Assembly (NCBI GenBank): GCA_965204705.1
Contig: OZ242006.1
Location: 930,001-994,000 of the forward strand
Direction: 5' to 3'
Length of the DNA: 64,000 nucleotides
Origin: Bin5 sp965204705
GTDB lineage: Bacteria; Chloroflexota; Anaerolineae; Caldilineales; Caldilineaceae
Part shown: positions 35,001 to 44,997 of the stretch, one piece after another
How positions within the stretch are numbered: the first letter of the stretch is position 1
How the letters are laid out: each line of letters opens with the position of its first letter
Translations under genes and position numbers: made by a program
The notes under the pieces: generated by a model
The model's database searches: none
Told to the model about the DNA's origin: nothing
The model's input: only the letters and a program-made list of their open reading frames with translations

Positions 35001-35394
35001 CCTGGTCCGCCAGCGTCTGGAAACCAAGCTGCCGGTACGCCGCCGCCAGCCCGCTCGAAAGAGCCCCGCTCGGCCCCGCCTGCGACTGCTGGCGCAAAAA
35101 CGTCTCAACTGCCTCCTCGAAACGGCGGTGTAGCAGCTCTTCGTAGCCTCGAAATGGAACTACGCCTCTGGCGGCAATACCAGCCTTGCCGGGTAGATGA
35201 AACCGGTGAACTGAGTACAGGAAAAAGAGCGCCCGAACCTGCTCATACAGGTTCTCGTTCTCCCGCCGCAGTCGGTCCAACGCCGCACACTCCCGCAGCA
35301 ATGTCTCTGCAGAAGCCGAACGGGCGAACCGCTCCAGTGAGCGATTGCGGGTTTCCTCATCCGCTGCGGTGATTATCCTGACCAGTGTACTCAT
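32035..35394 (-). CDS. GHMP sugar kinase-UDPGP nucleotidyltransferase fusion
   Basis: About 1119 residues. After a helical N-terminus, a GHMP kinase occupies about 190-640, with the phosphate loop DIPKGSRLAVSTSLL (about 312) and the glycine-rich LGGMSGGGMGF (about 546). A UDPGP-type nucleotidyltransferase follows (about 745-1119) with LAGGAGSRW (about 750) and a PHIITTSYLTH block. One protein can thus phosphorylate a sugar at C1 and turn it into an NDP-sugar. Bacteroides Fkp makes GDP-fucose with a pyrophosphorylase first and the kinase last; here the order is reversed. The GalU-like gene sits 70 bases upstream. The start may be ATG 35394 or GTG 35409. Confidence 0.82.
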   Translation of the reverse strand: MSTLVRIITAADEETRNRSLERFARSASAETLLRECAALDRLRRENENLYEQVRALFFLYSVHRFHLPGKAGIAARGVVPFRGYEELLHRRFEEAVETFLRQQSQAGPSGALSSGLAAAYRQLGFQTLADQVRRSVRSVPGNQWMFRVGHPSDHPLRVRKELLRPLESGLFPLLRETTPVRMDLTHSGWSDIFFLGMDFPEGARVLNVSIDLSVDGAGETQSQAPRPPVEGYFRVIDRPVLRLVSVDLQARTEITTFAEVFDFARDYLGLLKAALIAAGIVPPGMEGAHQPLSDLLAQLVGPGHGIELVSKVNDIPKGSRLAVSTSLLACLITVCMRATGQAGSLTGGLSEEECRLVAARAILGEWLGGSGGGWQDSGGIWPGIKLIEGRLSSEGDPEFGVSRGRLLPSHHLFGKEEISEETRQALQASLVLVHGGMAQDVGPILEMVTEKYLLRSEEEWVGRQRAIGTLDEILGHLKAGSVRAIGEATERNFRGPIQTIIPWAGNLYTDRLIEQARAEFGEHFWGFWMLGGMSGGGMGFLFDPRRKADAKVRMQEIMDETKALMDHAVPFAMQPVVYDFAINERGTWAELHSAPGVTPQPLDEASALMPADYYRLTVPDTLRQDPWLLTPAQRAELEIFGAASGEDPALIDVLPSLLQRMMPQRQEEDSQDSLSAMLAENAFDREQHEQIRGDLRSGRIGLAQNRLPARSLIEDVAPEETVDATAGLPDSLEEIGAAALRAGEVAVVSLAGGAGSRWSQGAGVVKALNPFARLGGKHRNFIEIHLAKSRRSGRLCGRPLPHIITTSYLTHRAIAGVVGDGSDCGYGGPLLLSPGRSIGLRMVPMVRDLRYAWEETPRQVLDVQAEKVQESLHSALVNWARTQGEGSDYVDNLPDQCIHPVGHWYEAPNLLRNGVLRGLLEVRPQLQYLMMHNIDTVGAHVDPALLGLHISSGAAMSTEVIHRRLEDRGGGLARIDGMVRLVEGLALPREEIEFRLTYYNTNTFWIDIDRLLATLGLERTDLEDEGVVTEALGRAAARMPTYVTLKEVKKRWGRGQEDIFPVTQFEKLWGDMTALPEMDCGYVVVPRERGQQLKEVAQLDGWLRDGSAAYVEGLCDWPD

Positions 35395-35464
35395 CTGAGA
35401 TCTCTTCACGTACGGTTACCGGGCGACTGCGCTCCGCACGAAGCCGGGCGTTGGCCGCGCAAAA

Positions 35465-36352
35465 CTAAATCGGCTCCTCCCCCTCCTGCATCGAACGGAG
35501 CATCAGCAGTTCAAGCAGCCGGGTAAGCATTTCATCTCGGTCCTGCCCGTTCAAAGCCAGCGCGATCTGGGCTGTGAGCAGACCGTACTTCACACCGATA
35601 TCGAGACGCATTCCCTTTTGCTCCAGGGCCAGATACTGCTCCCGCCGCGCCAGCAGATCCAGCGCCGCCGAAAGCGAGAGGCCGGCTCCTGGACGTCCGA
35701 CCGCGCCTTCTGCATTCGTAGTGGAAAACAGGCCGCCCAGAATCTCCATGACGGTTGCAGTCAAAACGTGAATTCCGAAGAAGCAAAGATAGTGGCCCGC
35801 CCGCAGTCCTGATGCCACCAACCTCTGCTCCGCTTCAGTGGGTGTAGGCTTCTCAACCACCGTCTCCACCTGGTACAGTTCCGTCTGCCCGGCCAGCCGG
35901 TGTCCCCCCACTGCCCCGAAATAGGGCAGGAGCGTCTCCCGCGTCGCCTGTACCGCCGAGACCGAACAGTCATGCGAACGCGCCGCCTCGACAACGCGCG
36001 CCGCGCACCGCCCTCCGTTTGGCCGGACGTACAAGTGGTCCCCCACCAGGTGTAGAAAAGCGTCGCTGCCAACAAACTCCCGCGCGCAGTACACCGCGTG
36101 CGCGTAGCCCAGCTGCTCCTTCTGTTGGACGAACTGAAGTCGCCCTGCATGCTCTCCGACCGTCGCCGCATAGGCCGACTCGTCGCCCGGATAGACAATG
36201 ACGCAGATCTCGTCGACACCGGCGTCGATTACCTCTTCTACCAGAATGCGCAGTACCGACTTCTCCGCACCGTCACTGTCGATTATCGTCTGCAGGGGGA
36301 GGCTTCTCTGCGTGCGCCTGGCCGCGGTGATGACCGCTTTCGTTATCTCCAT
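35465..36352 (-). CDS. GalU-like nucleotidyltransferase with altered N-terminal loop
   Basis: 295 residues with the GalU fold: a Rossmann-like start, VIYPGDE, the QKEQLGYAHAV substrate block (about 78-88) and VVEKPTP (about 163). In GalU the N-terminus carries GxGTR followed by PK; here that stretch reads TAARRTQRSLPLQ, without the glycine pair or the lysine. This loop holds the nucleotide triphosphate, so activity may be altered or lost. GGAGAG 6 bases before the ATG supports the start. It is co-directional with the kinase-UDPGP fusion and could form a complex with it or supply the same pathway. Confidence 0.78.
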   Translation of the reverse strand: MEITKAVITAARRTQRSLPLQTIIDSDGAEKSVLRILVEEVIDAGVDEICVIVYPGDESAYAATVGEHAGRLQFVQQKEQLGYAHAVYCAREFVGSDAFLHLVGDHLYVRPNGGRCAARVVEAARSHDCSVSAVQATRETLLPYFGAVGGHRLAGQTELYQVETVVEKPTPTEAEQRLVASGLRAGHYLCFFGIHVLTATVMEILGGLFSTTNAEGAVGRPGAGLSLSAALDLLARREQYLALEQKGMRLDIGVKYGLLTAQIALALNGQDRDEMLTRLLELLMLRSMQEGEEPI

Positions 36353-36550
36353 GTTCTGCTCTCCGGCTCGACGTTACGAATGAATGCGAACCACCATCAG
36401 CTGGCGAAACGATAGCCATGCCATTGGCTCTTAGCGCATGCATCCCGGATTTCAGTCAACCGCTCCCGGCGTTGCGAGCCTGTCTCGCCTTATATCGTTG
36501 CAACCATCCAGTTATGGTCAGGAATTCACCCTCTTTTTCCTGCCGAAAGT

Positions 36551-36579
36551 TTGATCTGTCAGATAGACTATGCTAAAAT
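36551..36579 (+). promoter_or_regulatory. Sigma-70 promoter of the OsmC gene
   Basis: TTGATC (36551-36556), 17 bases, TAAAAT (36574-36579). The predicted start near 36586 leaves a leader of about 96 bases. Confidence 0.55.
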
Positions 36580-36681
36580 TCTGCCCGTTGTTACCCAATT
36601 CTCAAATTGCCAACCGGCTCACTATCAATTTCGGTTGCTTCCCGTTCGCCCATCAGCACATCACAATCAGGAGGAATCTCC

Positions 36682-37104
36682 ATGTCCGTGCGCAATGCCT
36701 CTGCCACCTGGAATGGCACACTGAATGACGGCTCCGGCACGATGAAACTAGGCAGCGGCCTCTACGAAGGCCCTTTCTCCTTCGCCTCCCGCTTCGAATC
36801 CGGATCCGGTACCAACCCGGAAGAACTGATAGGCGCAGCGCATGCCGGCTGCTACTCCATGTTTCTCTCCGCTCTGCTCAGCGGCGACGGCTTCACACCC
36901 ACAAGTGTCAACACCACGGCCGCTGTCCATCTGACCGACGGCCCTGCCATCAGCAAGATTGAGTTGACCTGCCGGGCCGAAGTTCCCGGGCTGTCTGCCG
37001 ATAAGTTCGCCGACTACGCCGCCCAGGCCAAGGATGGCTGCCCCGTCTCCAAGGCCCTGGCCTCGGTTGACGAAATCGTCCTTGACGCCGCTCTGGTAGG
37101 GTGA
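36682..37104 (+). CDS. OsmC/Ohr-family peroxiredoxin
   Basis: From ATG 36682 (AGGAGGAAT upstream) the 140-residue product has the OsmC fold. Its two redox Cys lie in AAHAGCYSM (about 58) and KDGCPVSKAL (about 119), the pattern of OsmC proteins that reduce organic hydroperoxides with thiols. The frame is open for 25 more codons upstream, but those are not family-like. It is a cytosolic stress enzyme, monocistronic with its own promoter and terminator. Confidence 0.9.
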   Translation: MSVRNASATWNGTLNDGSGTMKLGSGLYEGPFSFASRFESGSGTNPEELIGAAHAGCYSMFLSALLSGDGFTPTSVNTTAAVHLTDGPAISKIELTCRAEVPGLSADKFADYAAQAKDGCPVSKALASVDEIVLDAALVG

Positions 37105-37166
37105 TGCCCCGGTTTTGTAAGCGTACAGCGCGTCGACAGTCTGACGAGGCAAAATAACAGTAAACG

Positions 37167-37199
37167 AACAGTCCATCGATTTCGATGGACTGTTTTCCT
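37167..37199. terminator. Bidirectional terminator after the OsmC gene
   Basis: AACAGTCCATCGA (37167-37179) pairs perfectly with TCGATGGACTGTT (37181-37193), then TTCCTT. It can also serve the convergent isomerase gene. Confidence 0.75.
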
Positions 37200-37320
37200 T
37201 CGCAACTCTCTCAATTGACAGACGACCCCGGACACATCTCTCAATGCGGGATCGGTCGCTTCTTCGCAACCATCCCCCTGAACAACCATCCTGCCGCGAG
37301 TCCCCGCCTCAGCGCTCTTG

Positions 37321-38169
37321 TCAGGCGCAAAATGATGCGGCAACCGTCCTCAGTTGCGCCAGATTGTCCCATTCAGTGCTGTTCCCGTGCAGCGCGGTAT
37401 CGAAGATCAGAGACATCGGACCATCAAACCCCGCCTCCGACAACATGCCCAGCGAATGGCGAAACTCTTCCGCATCCGGCTGACCTCTGTCGTCGTATAT
37501 CGCCTTAACGTGCGCTGAATCGGCCTTGGGAAAGATTGCCGCCAGCTCGTCGTAGCGGTCCTCGCCTCTGTAGTTCCCAAAATCGGCGCACAGTCCGACC
37601 CGCCCCTCACACAGTTCAAGTATCGCCAGCACCTGGTCCGCCCGATCCGTCGTCTCGCGAAAATTCTCGGTGATCACCTGCACACCGATAGAGGAACCGT
37701 AGTCGGCCAGTTCACGCAGGCCTTGTGCGCTGCGCTGCAAAACCGGATGGTCCAACAGCGACGCGTGGTTTCGCTCCACCGCCTGATATCCCCCGACAAC
37801 GCGCGCATGGCTGGCCCCACAACGGGCGGTCAAATCCAGCCACAAACGGATCCAATCCATCTCACCGGCCCGCACCGTTTCATCAGGGTGCGTGATGTCG
37901 CCGGCATCGATCAGAACGCTGAACAACTCGATTCCAGCCTCCTCGACTGCCGCCTCCAGCTCGTCTACGTAGGCACTATCCATCGTAGGAAAGTGGAAGT
38001 GAACGATCTCCAACGTGTTGATGCTGGCCTGCGCCAGCGCAGATGGCAATTCCAACAAGCTGATTGCGCCGTTCGACGGCTGCCGCGGTCCGGGGTCGCC
38101 CGGCCCATAGAGTGGTGGGGACCCCAACGCCCTGTGCAGACTCCAGGATGATGTGGAAACTCGTGACAT
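37321..38169 (-). CDS. Sugar phosphate isomerase/epimerase (xylose isomerase-like TIM barrel)
   Basis: 282 residues from ATG 38169 (GGAG 9 bases upstream). It shows the AP-endonuclease-2/xylose isomerase-like barrel: NTLEIVHFHFP near the N-terminus, VITENF with a metal-ligand Glu, GLCADFGNYRGEDRY and a late His (DSAHVKAIYDD). Such proteins isomerise or epimerise sugars, inositols or sugar acids; the substrate is unknown. It stands next to an Ldh_2 dehydrogenase on the same strand, 190 bases apart, which suggests a joint catabolic role. Confidence 0.8.
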   Translation of the reverse strand: MSRVSTSSWSLHRALGSPPLYGPGDPGPRQPSNGAISLLELPSALAQASINTLEIVHFHFPTMDSAYVDELEAAVEEAGIELFSVLIDAGDITHPDETVRAGEMDWIRLWLDLTARCGASHARVVGGYQAVERNHASLLDHPVLQRSAQGLRELADYGSSIGVQVITENFRETTDRADQVLAILELCEGRVGLCADFGNYRGEDRYDELAAIFPKADSAHVKAIYDDRGQPDAEEFRHSLGMLSEAGFDGPMSLIFDTALHGNSTEWDNLAQLRTVAASFCA

Positions 38170-38360
38170 GCGTATGCTCCAGTTTGCTTGCAGAGAAACA
38201 ACCGATCGCCAAACCGACAATCAAACCTTCATCACAGGCGGTGAAGTCGAATACCGGCTATCGGCCCAACCCAGATTTAGCTGCATCTTTCGGAGGCGGT
38301 TCGGACCACTGGCCGGCAACCCAATAGCTTGGCACTCAGAGAACCGCCGCTCACACTTCC

Positions 38361-39395
38361 TTAGACCATTGGATCAACATCCAACTTCTCCGCGGCTTCG
38401 ACGATCTGAGACCAGGTGTTGTCGTCCATCGGGATCCCATTCCTCTGACGGCTCTCAGCGGAACGCGCCTCCGGTTCGCCGGGCATCAGCACCTCTTCAA
38501 AACCCGGCGCCGGCTTCGTCGCTTTGATCCGGGAGGCGATCTGTTCCCCGTCGGCGAAAAACTCCTCCACCGGACGGAAATAACCGATATTCAACAGGAT
38601 GAACAGGACGCCGTTGCCCAGAATCGAGCCCGGTATGCCCGGCCCTCCGGCGCCCGTCAGGATTCCGCCCAAATAGTCGGTCAAGAGTGCCAAACCGAAA
38701 CCCTTGTGGCCAGCCGCCGGCAGCAGCATCCCGCCATCGTACACGTCGGCCGGATTCTTGGTGGGCGAACCGTCCTTGTCCAGGGCCCATCCTTCCGGGA
38801 TCGGTTTGCCGCTGTTAAAGGCTACCCGCACCTTCCCTTCGGCCACCGCGCTCGTGGCAAAATCCAGCAGCATTGGAGGACGGCCCTCCAGTGGTATTGC
38901 AACAGCGATCGGGTTCGTGCCCATCCGCCTTTCCGCGCCCCCAAACGGCGCGACGAGGCCGCCCGAACGACCGCCGTTGGCATACGCCAGCGCTATGAAC
39001 CCCTCCTCGGCTGCAAGTCCCACCCACTCGCCCAGACGCCCTACGTGCCCGGAATGCTTCAACCCGACCACCGATACCGCATTCCCTCTCGCCTTGCCAA
39101 TCCCGTCCTCGATTGCAACTTTGGCCCCCAACTGCCCGAAGCACCGATGGCCGTTGTACAGCACCATGACCGGAGTCTCGCGCTCGATCTCAGGCCTCGA
39201 CCGGGGACGCAGTTCGTCCTCATCGATCTGTCGAAGATACTGCGGGATTCGAATTACACCGTGCGAGTCGTGCCCGGCCAGATTGGCCGAGACCAGCGAT
39301 TGCCCTACAAGATCCGCTGTTAACTTGGGCGTGTCCGCGGCTTGAAAGATGCGGCTGGCGTAATCCGCCAGGGGAAGTGGCTGCAATACAGGCAT
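38361..39395 (-). CDS. Ldh_2-family malate/lactate/ureidoglycolate-type dehydrogenase
   Basis: 344 residues from ATG 39395 (GGAG 8 bases upstream). It contains the family's HDSHGVIRIPQYL (about 43) with the catalytic His, LKHSGHVGRLGEW (about 113), and MGTNPIAVAIP (about 157), the NAD-binding region unique to the YlbC/AllD fold. It oxidises 2-hydroxy acids to 2-oxo acids with NAD(P). The substrate (lactate, malate, ureidoglycolate, sulfolactate) cannot be assigned. Confidence 0.88.
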   Translation of the reverse strand: MPVLQPLPLADYASRIFQAADTPKLTADLVGQSLVSANLAGHDSHGVIRIPQYLRQIDEDELRPRSRPEIERETPVMVLYNGHRCFGQLGAKVAIEDGIGKARGNAVSVVGLKHSGHVGRLGEWVGLAAEEGFIALAYANGGRSGGLVAPFGGAERRMGTNPIAVAIPLEGRPPMLLDFATSAVAEGKVRVAFNSGKPIPEGWALDKDGSPTKNPADVYDGGMLLPAAGHKGFGLALLTDYLGGILTGAGGPGIPGSILGNGVLFILLNIGYFRPVEEFFADGEQIASRIKATKPAPGFEEVLMPGEPEARSAESRQRNGIPMDDNTWSQIVEAAEKLDVDPMV

Positions 39396-40232
39396 GAAGC
39401 GTACTCCGTTTCTCGTAGGGGAGAGGATGGAGAAGCATGACAATGGGGCCGCCGTCGGCCTCCCACGCCTCCTGCTCTGCCCCTCCCGCAGTTGGTTTAA
39501 CGCCGGGTCGTGAACCGGCCTGCCGTCGAAAGCGTAGCCGATTTTCAGCGAACACGCAACCGGCGCCGGTTAAGCAGTTCACGCAAAAGGTAGCTCCACC
39601 AAATGCTCGCCAGTCCCGCAACAATTCGCTATCACCCCTTTCCCAGTCCCTGCCTGCCCCCGGTGGGTGCAGGCCAGTTTGGGGGTGAACTCTCGTACAC
39701 CTCTGGAAACGACTAAGCCACAGCCAACTCGCGTCCCCGAGCAGTCCAAGTGCCGTCGCCACTGACCACTGACCCCTGATCACTCACCACTGCAGTTCTG
39801 CGGTCGGGCCTTCGGCCCTCCCTTGTGCGGGGGGACTCCCCCCGCAACGCCCCCCTTCCTATGCCCCACCGTGGTGGACAATTGGAACGGTTGAGACAGC
39901 GACTGCTGTTCGAACACCCGCGCCACCACCGTAGGGGCAGGCCTTGCGCCTGCCCAGTGCTTCCCAATAAATGACCGGCAAACAATTTCAGCCACCGCTG
40001 GCATGAATTCTCCACCTGACCATCCCCACCCCAAATGTGAACTGCACCCCCTCTAGTCATTCGTTTGACCAACCCTTTGGATTTCAGTACGATTGATGCA
40101 GTCGACGTCGTCTGAGACCTGATTCAGTACAGTGCCGGGCTGTGGCGAAAATGCCTCTATGACTTTCGTCCCCAAGCGCATTTTCGAAATGCGAAACGCG
40201 AAGGTGGAAAGCTGAGCCAAGAAGGAATCTTC
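39396..40232. other. Long intergenic region with repeat B
   Basis: About 840 bases without a supported gene. It includes the full copy of repeat B (39786-39903) and a second GGGGCAGG/CCTGCCC hairpin near 39944-39956. Frames here overlap repeats and lack ribosome sites. Confidence 0.45.
39786..39903. repeat. Dispersed repeat B, full copy
   Basis: Contains both halves seen separately at 4261-4330 and 4421-4510, with the GGGCCTTCGGCCC hairpin, the GGGGGGACTCCCCCC stretch and GGACAATTGGAACGG. Confidence 0.8.
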
Positions 40233-41321
40233 ATGAACCCTCAACCTGAGACCGTGCCGCCCCAAACAGTTCAACGGTCTCCCAACGCGCCCAACCCGTC
40301 CGACGACTCAACACCAAAGCCGGCGTCAGAAGAGGACGGCGCCGGTTCCCCGGACCCCAGCCAGTACCCGGTCATCTCCATAATCGTGCCCATCTTCAAC
40401 GAGGAAGAGGTGATCCCCGAACTCTACCGTCGCATGGTTACCGTCCTGGGCGACATAGGCCAACCGTGGGAACTGGTTTGCGTCAATGACGGCAGTCGCG
40501 ACGATTCTCTTTCTCTGCTGCTCTCTCTCCGCGAACAGGACGCTCGTGTAAAAATCATCAACTTCTCTCGCAACTTCGGCCACCAGATCGCCATCACCGC
40601 CGGCATGGACTACGCACAGGGGAATGCGATCGCCATCATAGACGCTGACCTCCAGGATCCACCCGAGCTGATCGGTGAGATGTTCCAAAAATGGCGCGAA
40701 GGCTATGAAGTCATCTACGCCGTGCGCGCCCACAGGCGCGGCGAGTCCCGCTTCAAACTCTGGACGGCAAGCGCCTTCTACCGGCTCCTTCGCCGCATCA
40801 CCGATGTAGAGATTCCTGTGAACACCGGCGACTTCCGCCTGATCGACCGCCAGGTCCTCCTGACGATGCGCCGTCTGCGCGAGAAGCATCGCTTTATGCG
40901 CGGCCTCAGCAGTTGGGTCGGCTTCCGCCAGACCGGCATCGAATACCACCGGGCCGAGCGCTTCGCCGGTGACACCAAGTATCCCCTTAGCAAAATGCTC
41001 CGCCTGACAATGGACGCAATCACGAGTTTCAGCTACATTCCTCTCCGCCTCAGCACCTATTTTGGCTTCTTCTTGGCCTTCGCAAGCCTGCTCGGCATCA
41101 TCGTGACCACCGTCCTGCGTCTCTCGGGCAACAACGCCTTCTTCGGTCAGGCCTCCACCCTGGTTGCCGTGCTGTTCCTGGGGGGAATCCAACTGATATT
41201 TCTGGGAGTCATCGGCGAGTATCTTGCTCGTATCTACGATGACGTCAAAGCCCGCCCGCTCTACGTAGTCTCCAGAGTGTATGGCTTTACCGATCCCGAC
41301 GATCCCCGCGACCCGTCATAG
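40233..41321 (+). CDS. Glycosyltransferase family 2, GtrB/DPM1-like, membrane
   Basis: 362 residues. After a 45-residue Pro-rich N-terminus the GT-A domain starts VISIIVPIFNEEEVI, with VNDGSRDDS (about 87) and the DADLQDPPE metal motif (about 131). Two membrane helices (about 267-290 and 300-328) close the protein. This layout is that of polyprenyl-phosphate glucosyl- or mannosyltransferases, which move a sugar from an NDP-sugar to undecaprenyl phosphate for cell-surface glycans. AAGGAA lies upstream of the ATG. Confidence 0.9.
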   Translation: MNPQPETVPPQTVQRSPNAPNPSDDSTPKPASEEDGAGSPDPSQYPVISIIVPIFNEEEVIPELYRRMVTVLGDIGQPWELVCVNDGSRDDSLSLLLSLREQDARVKIINFSRNFGHQIAITAGMDYAQGNAIAIIDADLQDPPELIGEMFQKWREGYEVIYAVRAHRRGESRFKLWTASAFYRLLRRITDVEIPVNTGDFRLIDRQVLLTMRRLREKHRFMRGLSSWVGFRQTGIEYHRAERFAGDTKYPLSKMLRLTMDAITSFSYIPLRLSTYFGFFLAFASLLGIIVTTVLRLSGNNAFFGQASTLVAVLFLGGIQLIFLGVIGEYLARIYDDVKARPLYVVSRVYGFTDPDDPRDPS

Positions 41322-41417
41322 TCACCAGCCGCTCCGAGCGAACGCCACAAGTCAAAGGCCTGAAAGAAGGACACCGTGATGCAATCTGAATTCGACAGCA
41401 ACCACACCGACTAGAGA

Positions 41418-41834
41418 ATGATCCTGCGTACAGGAGTCGACATAATCGAAATCGAACGCATTCGCCGGGCCATCTCGCGATACGAAGGCGCCGCACCCGC
41501 GCGCAAAAGGTTCCTCGAACGCCTCTACACAGAGGCCGAGTTGGGCCACTGCCGTGATCGCGTCGAATCCCTCGCCGCCCGTTTCGCTGCCAAAGAGGCG
41601 ATCGCCAAGGCCCTGGGAACGGGAGCCTGGAGGGACGGTATCCGCTGGATCGATCTGGAAGTCGTTTCCGACGCACGCGGCGCGCCCTCAGTCCAACTCC
41701 ATGGCGCAGCCGCACGCCGCGCCATGGCTCTGGGGCTGAGCCAGTGGTCCGTCAGCCTTAGCCATGACGACGAGCGTGCCATCGCTCTTGTCGTTGCTCT
41801 CGGCGAGCAGCCACAAGCCCCTGAATCACCCTGA
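41418..41834 (+). CDS. acpS: Holo-[acyl-carrier-protein] synthase
   Basis: 138 residues. It transfers 4'-phosphopantetheine from CoA to ACP. GVDIIEIERI with the magnesium-binding Asp (residue 8) and RFAAKEAIAKALG with the Glu (about 58) are the AcpS signatures; SLSHDDERAIA (about 114) completes the site. Length is slightly above the usual 120-130. It lies 96 bases after the glycosyltransferase gene and may share its transcript. Confidence 0.93.
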   Translation: MILRTGVDIIEIERIRRAISRYEGAAPARKRFLERLYTEAELGHCRDRVESLAARFAAKEAIAKALGTGAWRDGIRWIDLEVVSDARGAPSVQLHGAAARRAMALGLSQWSVSLSHDDERAIALVVALGEQPQAPESP

Positions 41835-41895
41835 AATTCTCGCGTCAATTCCCGTTCTCGGTCATGTAATGAGCGCCGCCTTCTTCTGAATTCCT

Positions 41896-41924
41896 TTGAC
41901 ACCGCGATATCGCCGTGATAAGAT
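41896..41924 (+). promoter_or_regulatory. Strong sigma-70 promoter upstream of pyrG
   Basis: TTGACA (41896-41901), 17 bases, TAAGAT (41919-41924). The predicted start is near 41931. Confidence 0.7.
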
Positions 41925-41930
41925 AATCGC

Positions 41931-42095
41931 GGGCTGGTAAACAGGCTTTGCCCCGAGTTGGCGCAGAGCCAGAGAGCCAGTGATGAAAGTTCCCGACGCC
42001 GTCATCCCAAAAGATTCACGCCTCCGCTCTGGGACAACTGTCGAGAGCGGATCGCATGCGGATGGGTACGGGTGAATGGCCCCGTACCCTTTTTG
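41931..42095 (+). ncRNA. Putative small RNA or attenuated leader before pyrG
   Basis: About 165 bases between a strong promoter and a terminator. The 5' part folds as GGCTTTGC/GCAGAGCC inside CTGG/CCAG, followed by AGAGAGCCAGTGATGAAAG, which vaguely recalls stem I of T-box leaders, but no T-box sequence is present. No coding frame fits. It may be an independent RNA or a riboswitch-like leader that controls read-through into pyrG, 230 bases on. Confidence 0.45.
42064..42095 (+). terminator. Terminator or attenuator before pyrG
   Basis: GGGTACGGG (42064-42072) pairs with CCCGTACCC (42081-42089), loop TGAATGGC, then five T. Confidence 0.85.
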
Positions 42096-42325
42096 TTGTT
42101 GAATCTACTACAGTTCCGCTGTTAGAGTGTGACGTATACATGGAGGCCCGCTGCGCCGCGGAACGACGGCGGCGCCTTCAGCCCTTGTGCGACGGTTTCC
42201 GTCTCTTACTCAATGTCGGAACCATGACTCGCTTGCCAGCGTCATTATTTCCTGACAAGCCTGATGGGTCGGTATTTCTACCGAACACGTAGAGAACAAA
42301 GTGTCCCAATGAGGGGAATCCGAAG

Positions 42326-44032
<1,707 letters not shown>

Positions 44033-44152
44033 AACCAGGGACTCAGCGCACGGCCTGCTCGTGAGGGAATCGGTTCCACCGCCCTTCCAAACTCACTACA
44101 GAGAGTGTCCGTTCTCGATGCAAAAGCAAAATAGATCAGAATAGGAGCAAGA

Positions 44153-44923
44153 ATGTCCGGTCATTCCAAATGGTCTACTATCAAGCGAAAGAAAGGCGCC
44201 AATGATAGCGCCCGCGGCAAGCTCTTTACCAAGCTGGCCCGCGAACTCCAGGTTGCTGCCCGCGAAGGCGGACCGGACAGCGACGCCAATGTGCGCCTGC
44301 GGCTGGCTATCGAAAAAGCCCGCGCCGAGAATATGCCCAAAGACCGCATCGAATCGGCCATCCGACGCGGTGCCGGCCTCGACAAAGACGCCGCAGTAAT
44401 CGAGGAAATCCTTTACGAAGGCTACGCCCCGCACGGCGTCGCCGTCCTGCTCGAATGCCTGACCGACAATCGCAACAGAACCATCGCCCAGGTGCGGCGC
44501 TGTTTCACGCGTGCAAATGGCAACCTCAGCGAGCCGGGCTCCGTCGCCTGGCAGTTCACGACCAAAGGCTACGTCGCAATACACCTCCTCGACGGCGACG
44601 GTAACCCAACCCAGCTGGACGCCGAGGAAATCTTTATGGAAGCCCTGGATGCGGGGGCCGAAGACGTCGAAGTGAGCGATGATGCCGTCGAAATCTACAC
44701 CGAAAGGACCGACCTGGCCCAGGTAGACAAAACTCTGCGTGCAGCCGGCCTGCAACCCGATGCCTCAGAGCTGATCATGCAACCCAACCAGACGCTTTCC
44801 CTGGATACGCGCGCCGGCCTCACCGTCCTGCAGCTGCTCGAATCGCTCGAAGACCTTGACGATGTCAATAAGGTCCACCACAATCTGGAACTGACAGACG
44901 AACTGGTTGCCCAGGTCGCTTAG
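44153..44923 (+). CDS. yebC: YebC/PmpR/TACO1-family protein
   Basis: 256 residues beginning MSGHSKWSTIKRKKGAND, the invariant family start, and carrying the DNA/RNA-binding helices and the two alpha-beta domains of YebC. Members are annotated as transcriptional regulators; recent work ties YebC proteins to translation of difficult sequences such as proline runs. That would fit the nearby efp. AGGAGC is 5 bases upstream. It precedes ruvC, as in many bacteria. Confidence 0.95.
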   Translation: MSGHSKWSTIKRKKGANDSARGKLFTKLARELQVAAREGGPDSDANVRLRLAIEKARAENMPKDRIESAIRRGAGLDKDAAVIEEILYEGYAPHGVAVLLECLTDNRNRTIAQVRRCFTRANGNLSEPGSVAWQFTTKGYVAIHLLDGDGNPTQLDAEEIFMEALDAGAEDVEVSDDAVEIYTERTDLAQVDKTLRAAGLQPDASELIMQPNQTLSLDTRAGLTVLQLLESLEDLDDVNKVHHNLELTDELVAQVA

Positions 44924-44997
44924 CTCCGAAGGGCCCGACATACGCCTCCCCTGTACTATGAGGATCGACCGTCGTAAACTGGTATGGCAGCCCGGAA

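Noticed and set aside
40326..41192. 288-codon antisense frame in the glycosyltransferase gene
   Set aside because: Shadow of a clear GT2 gene.
41931..42095. T-box riboswitch
   Set aside because: Only a stem-I-like stretch is visible; the conserved T-box sequence is absent and the downstream gene is pyrG, not an aminoacyl-tRNA synthetase or amino-acid gene.
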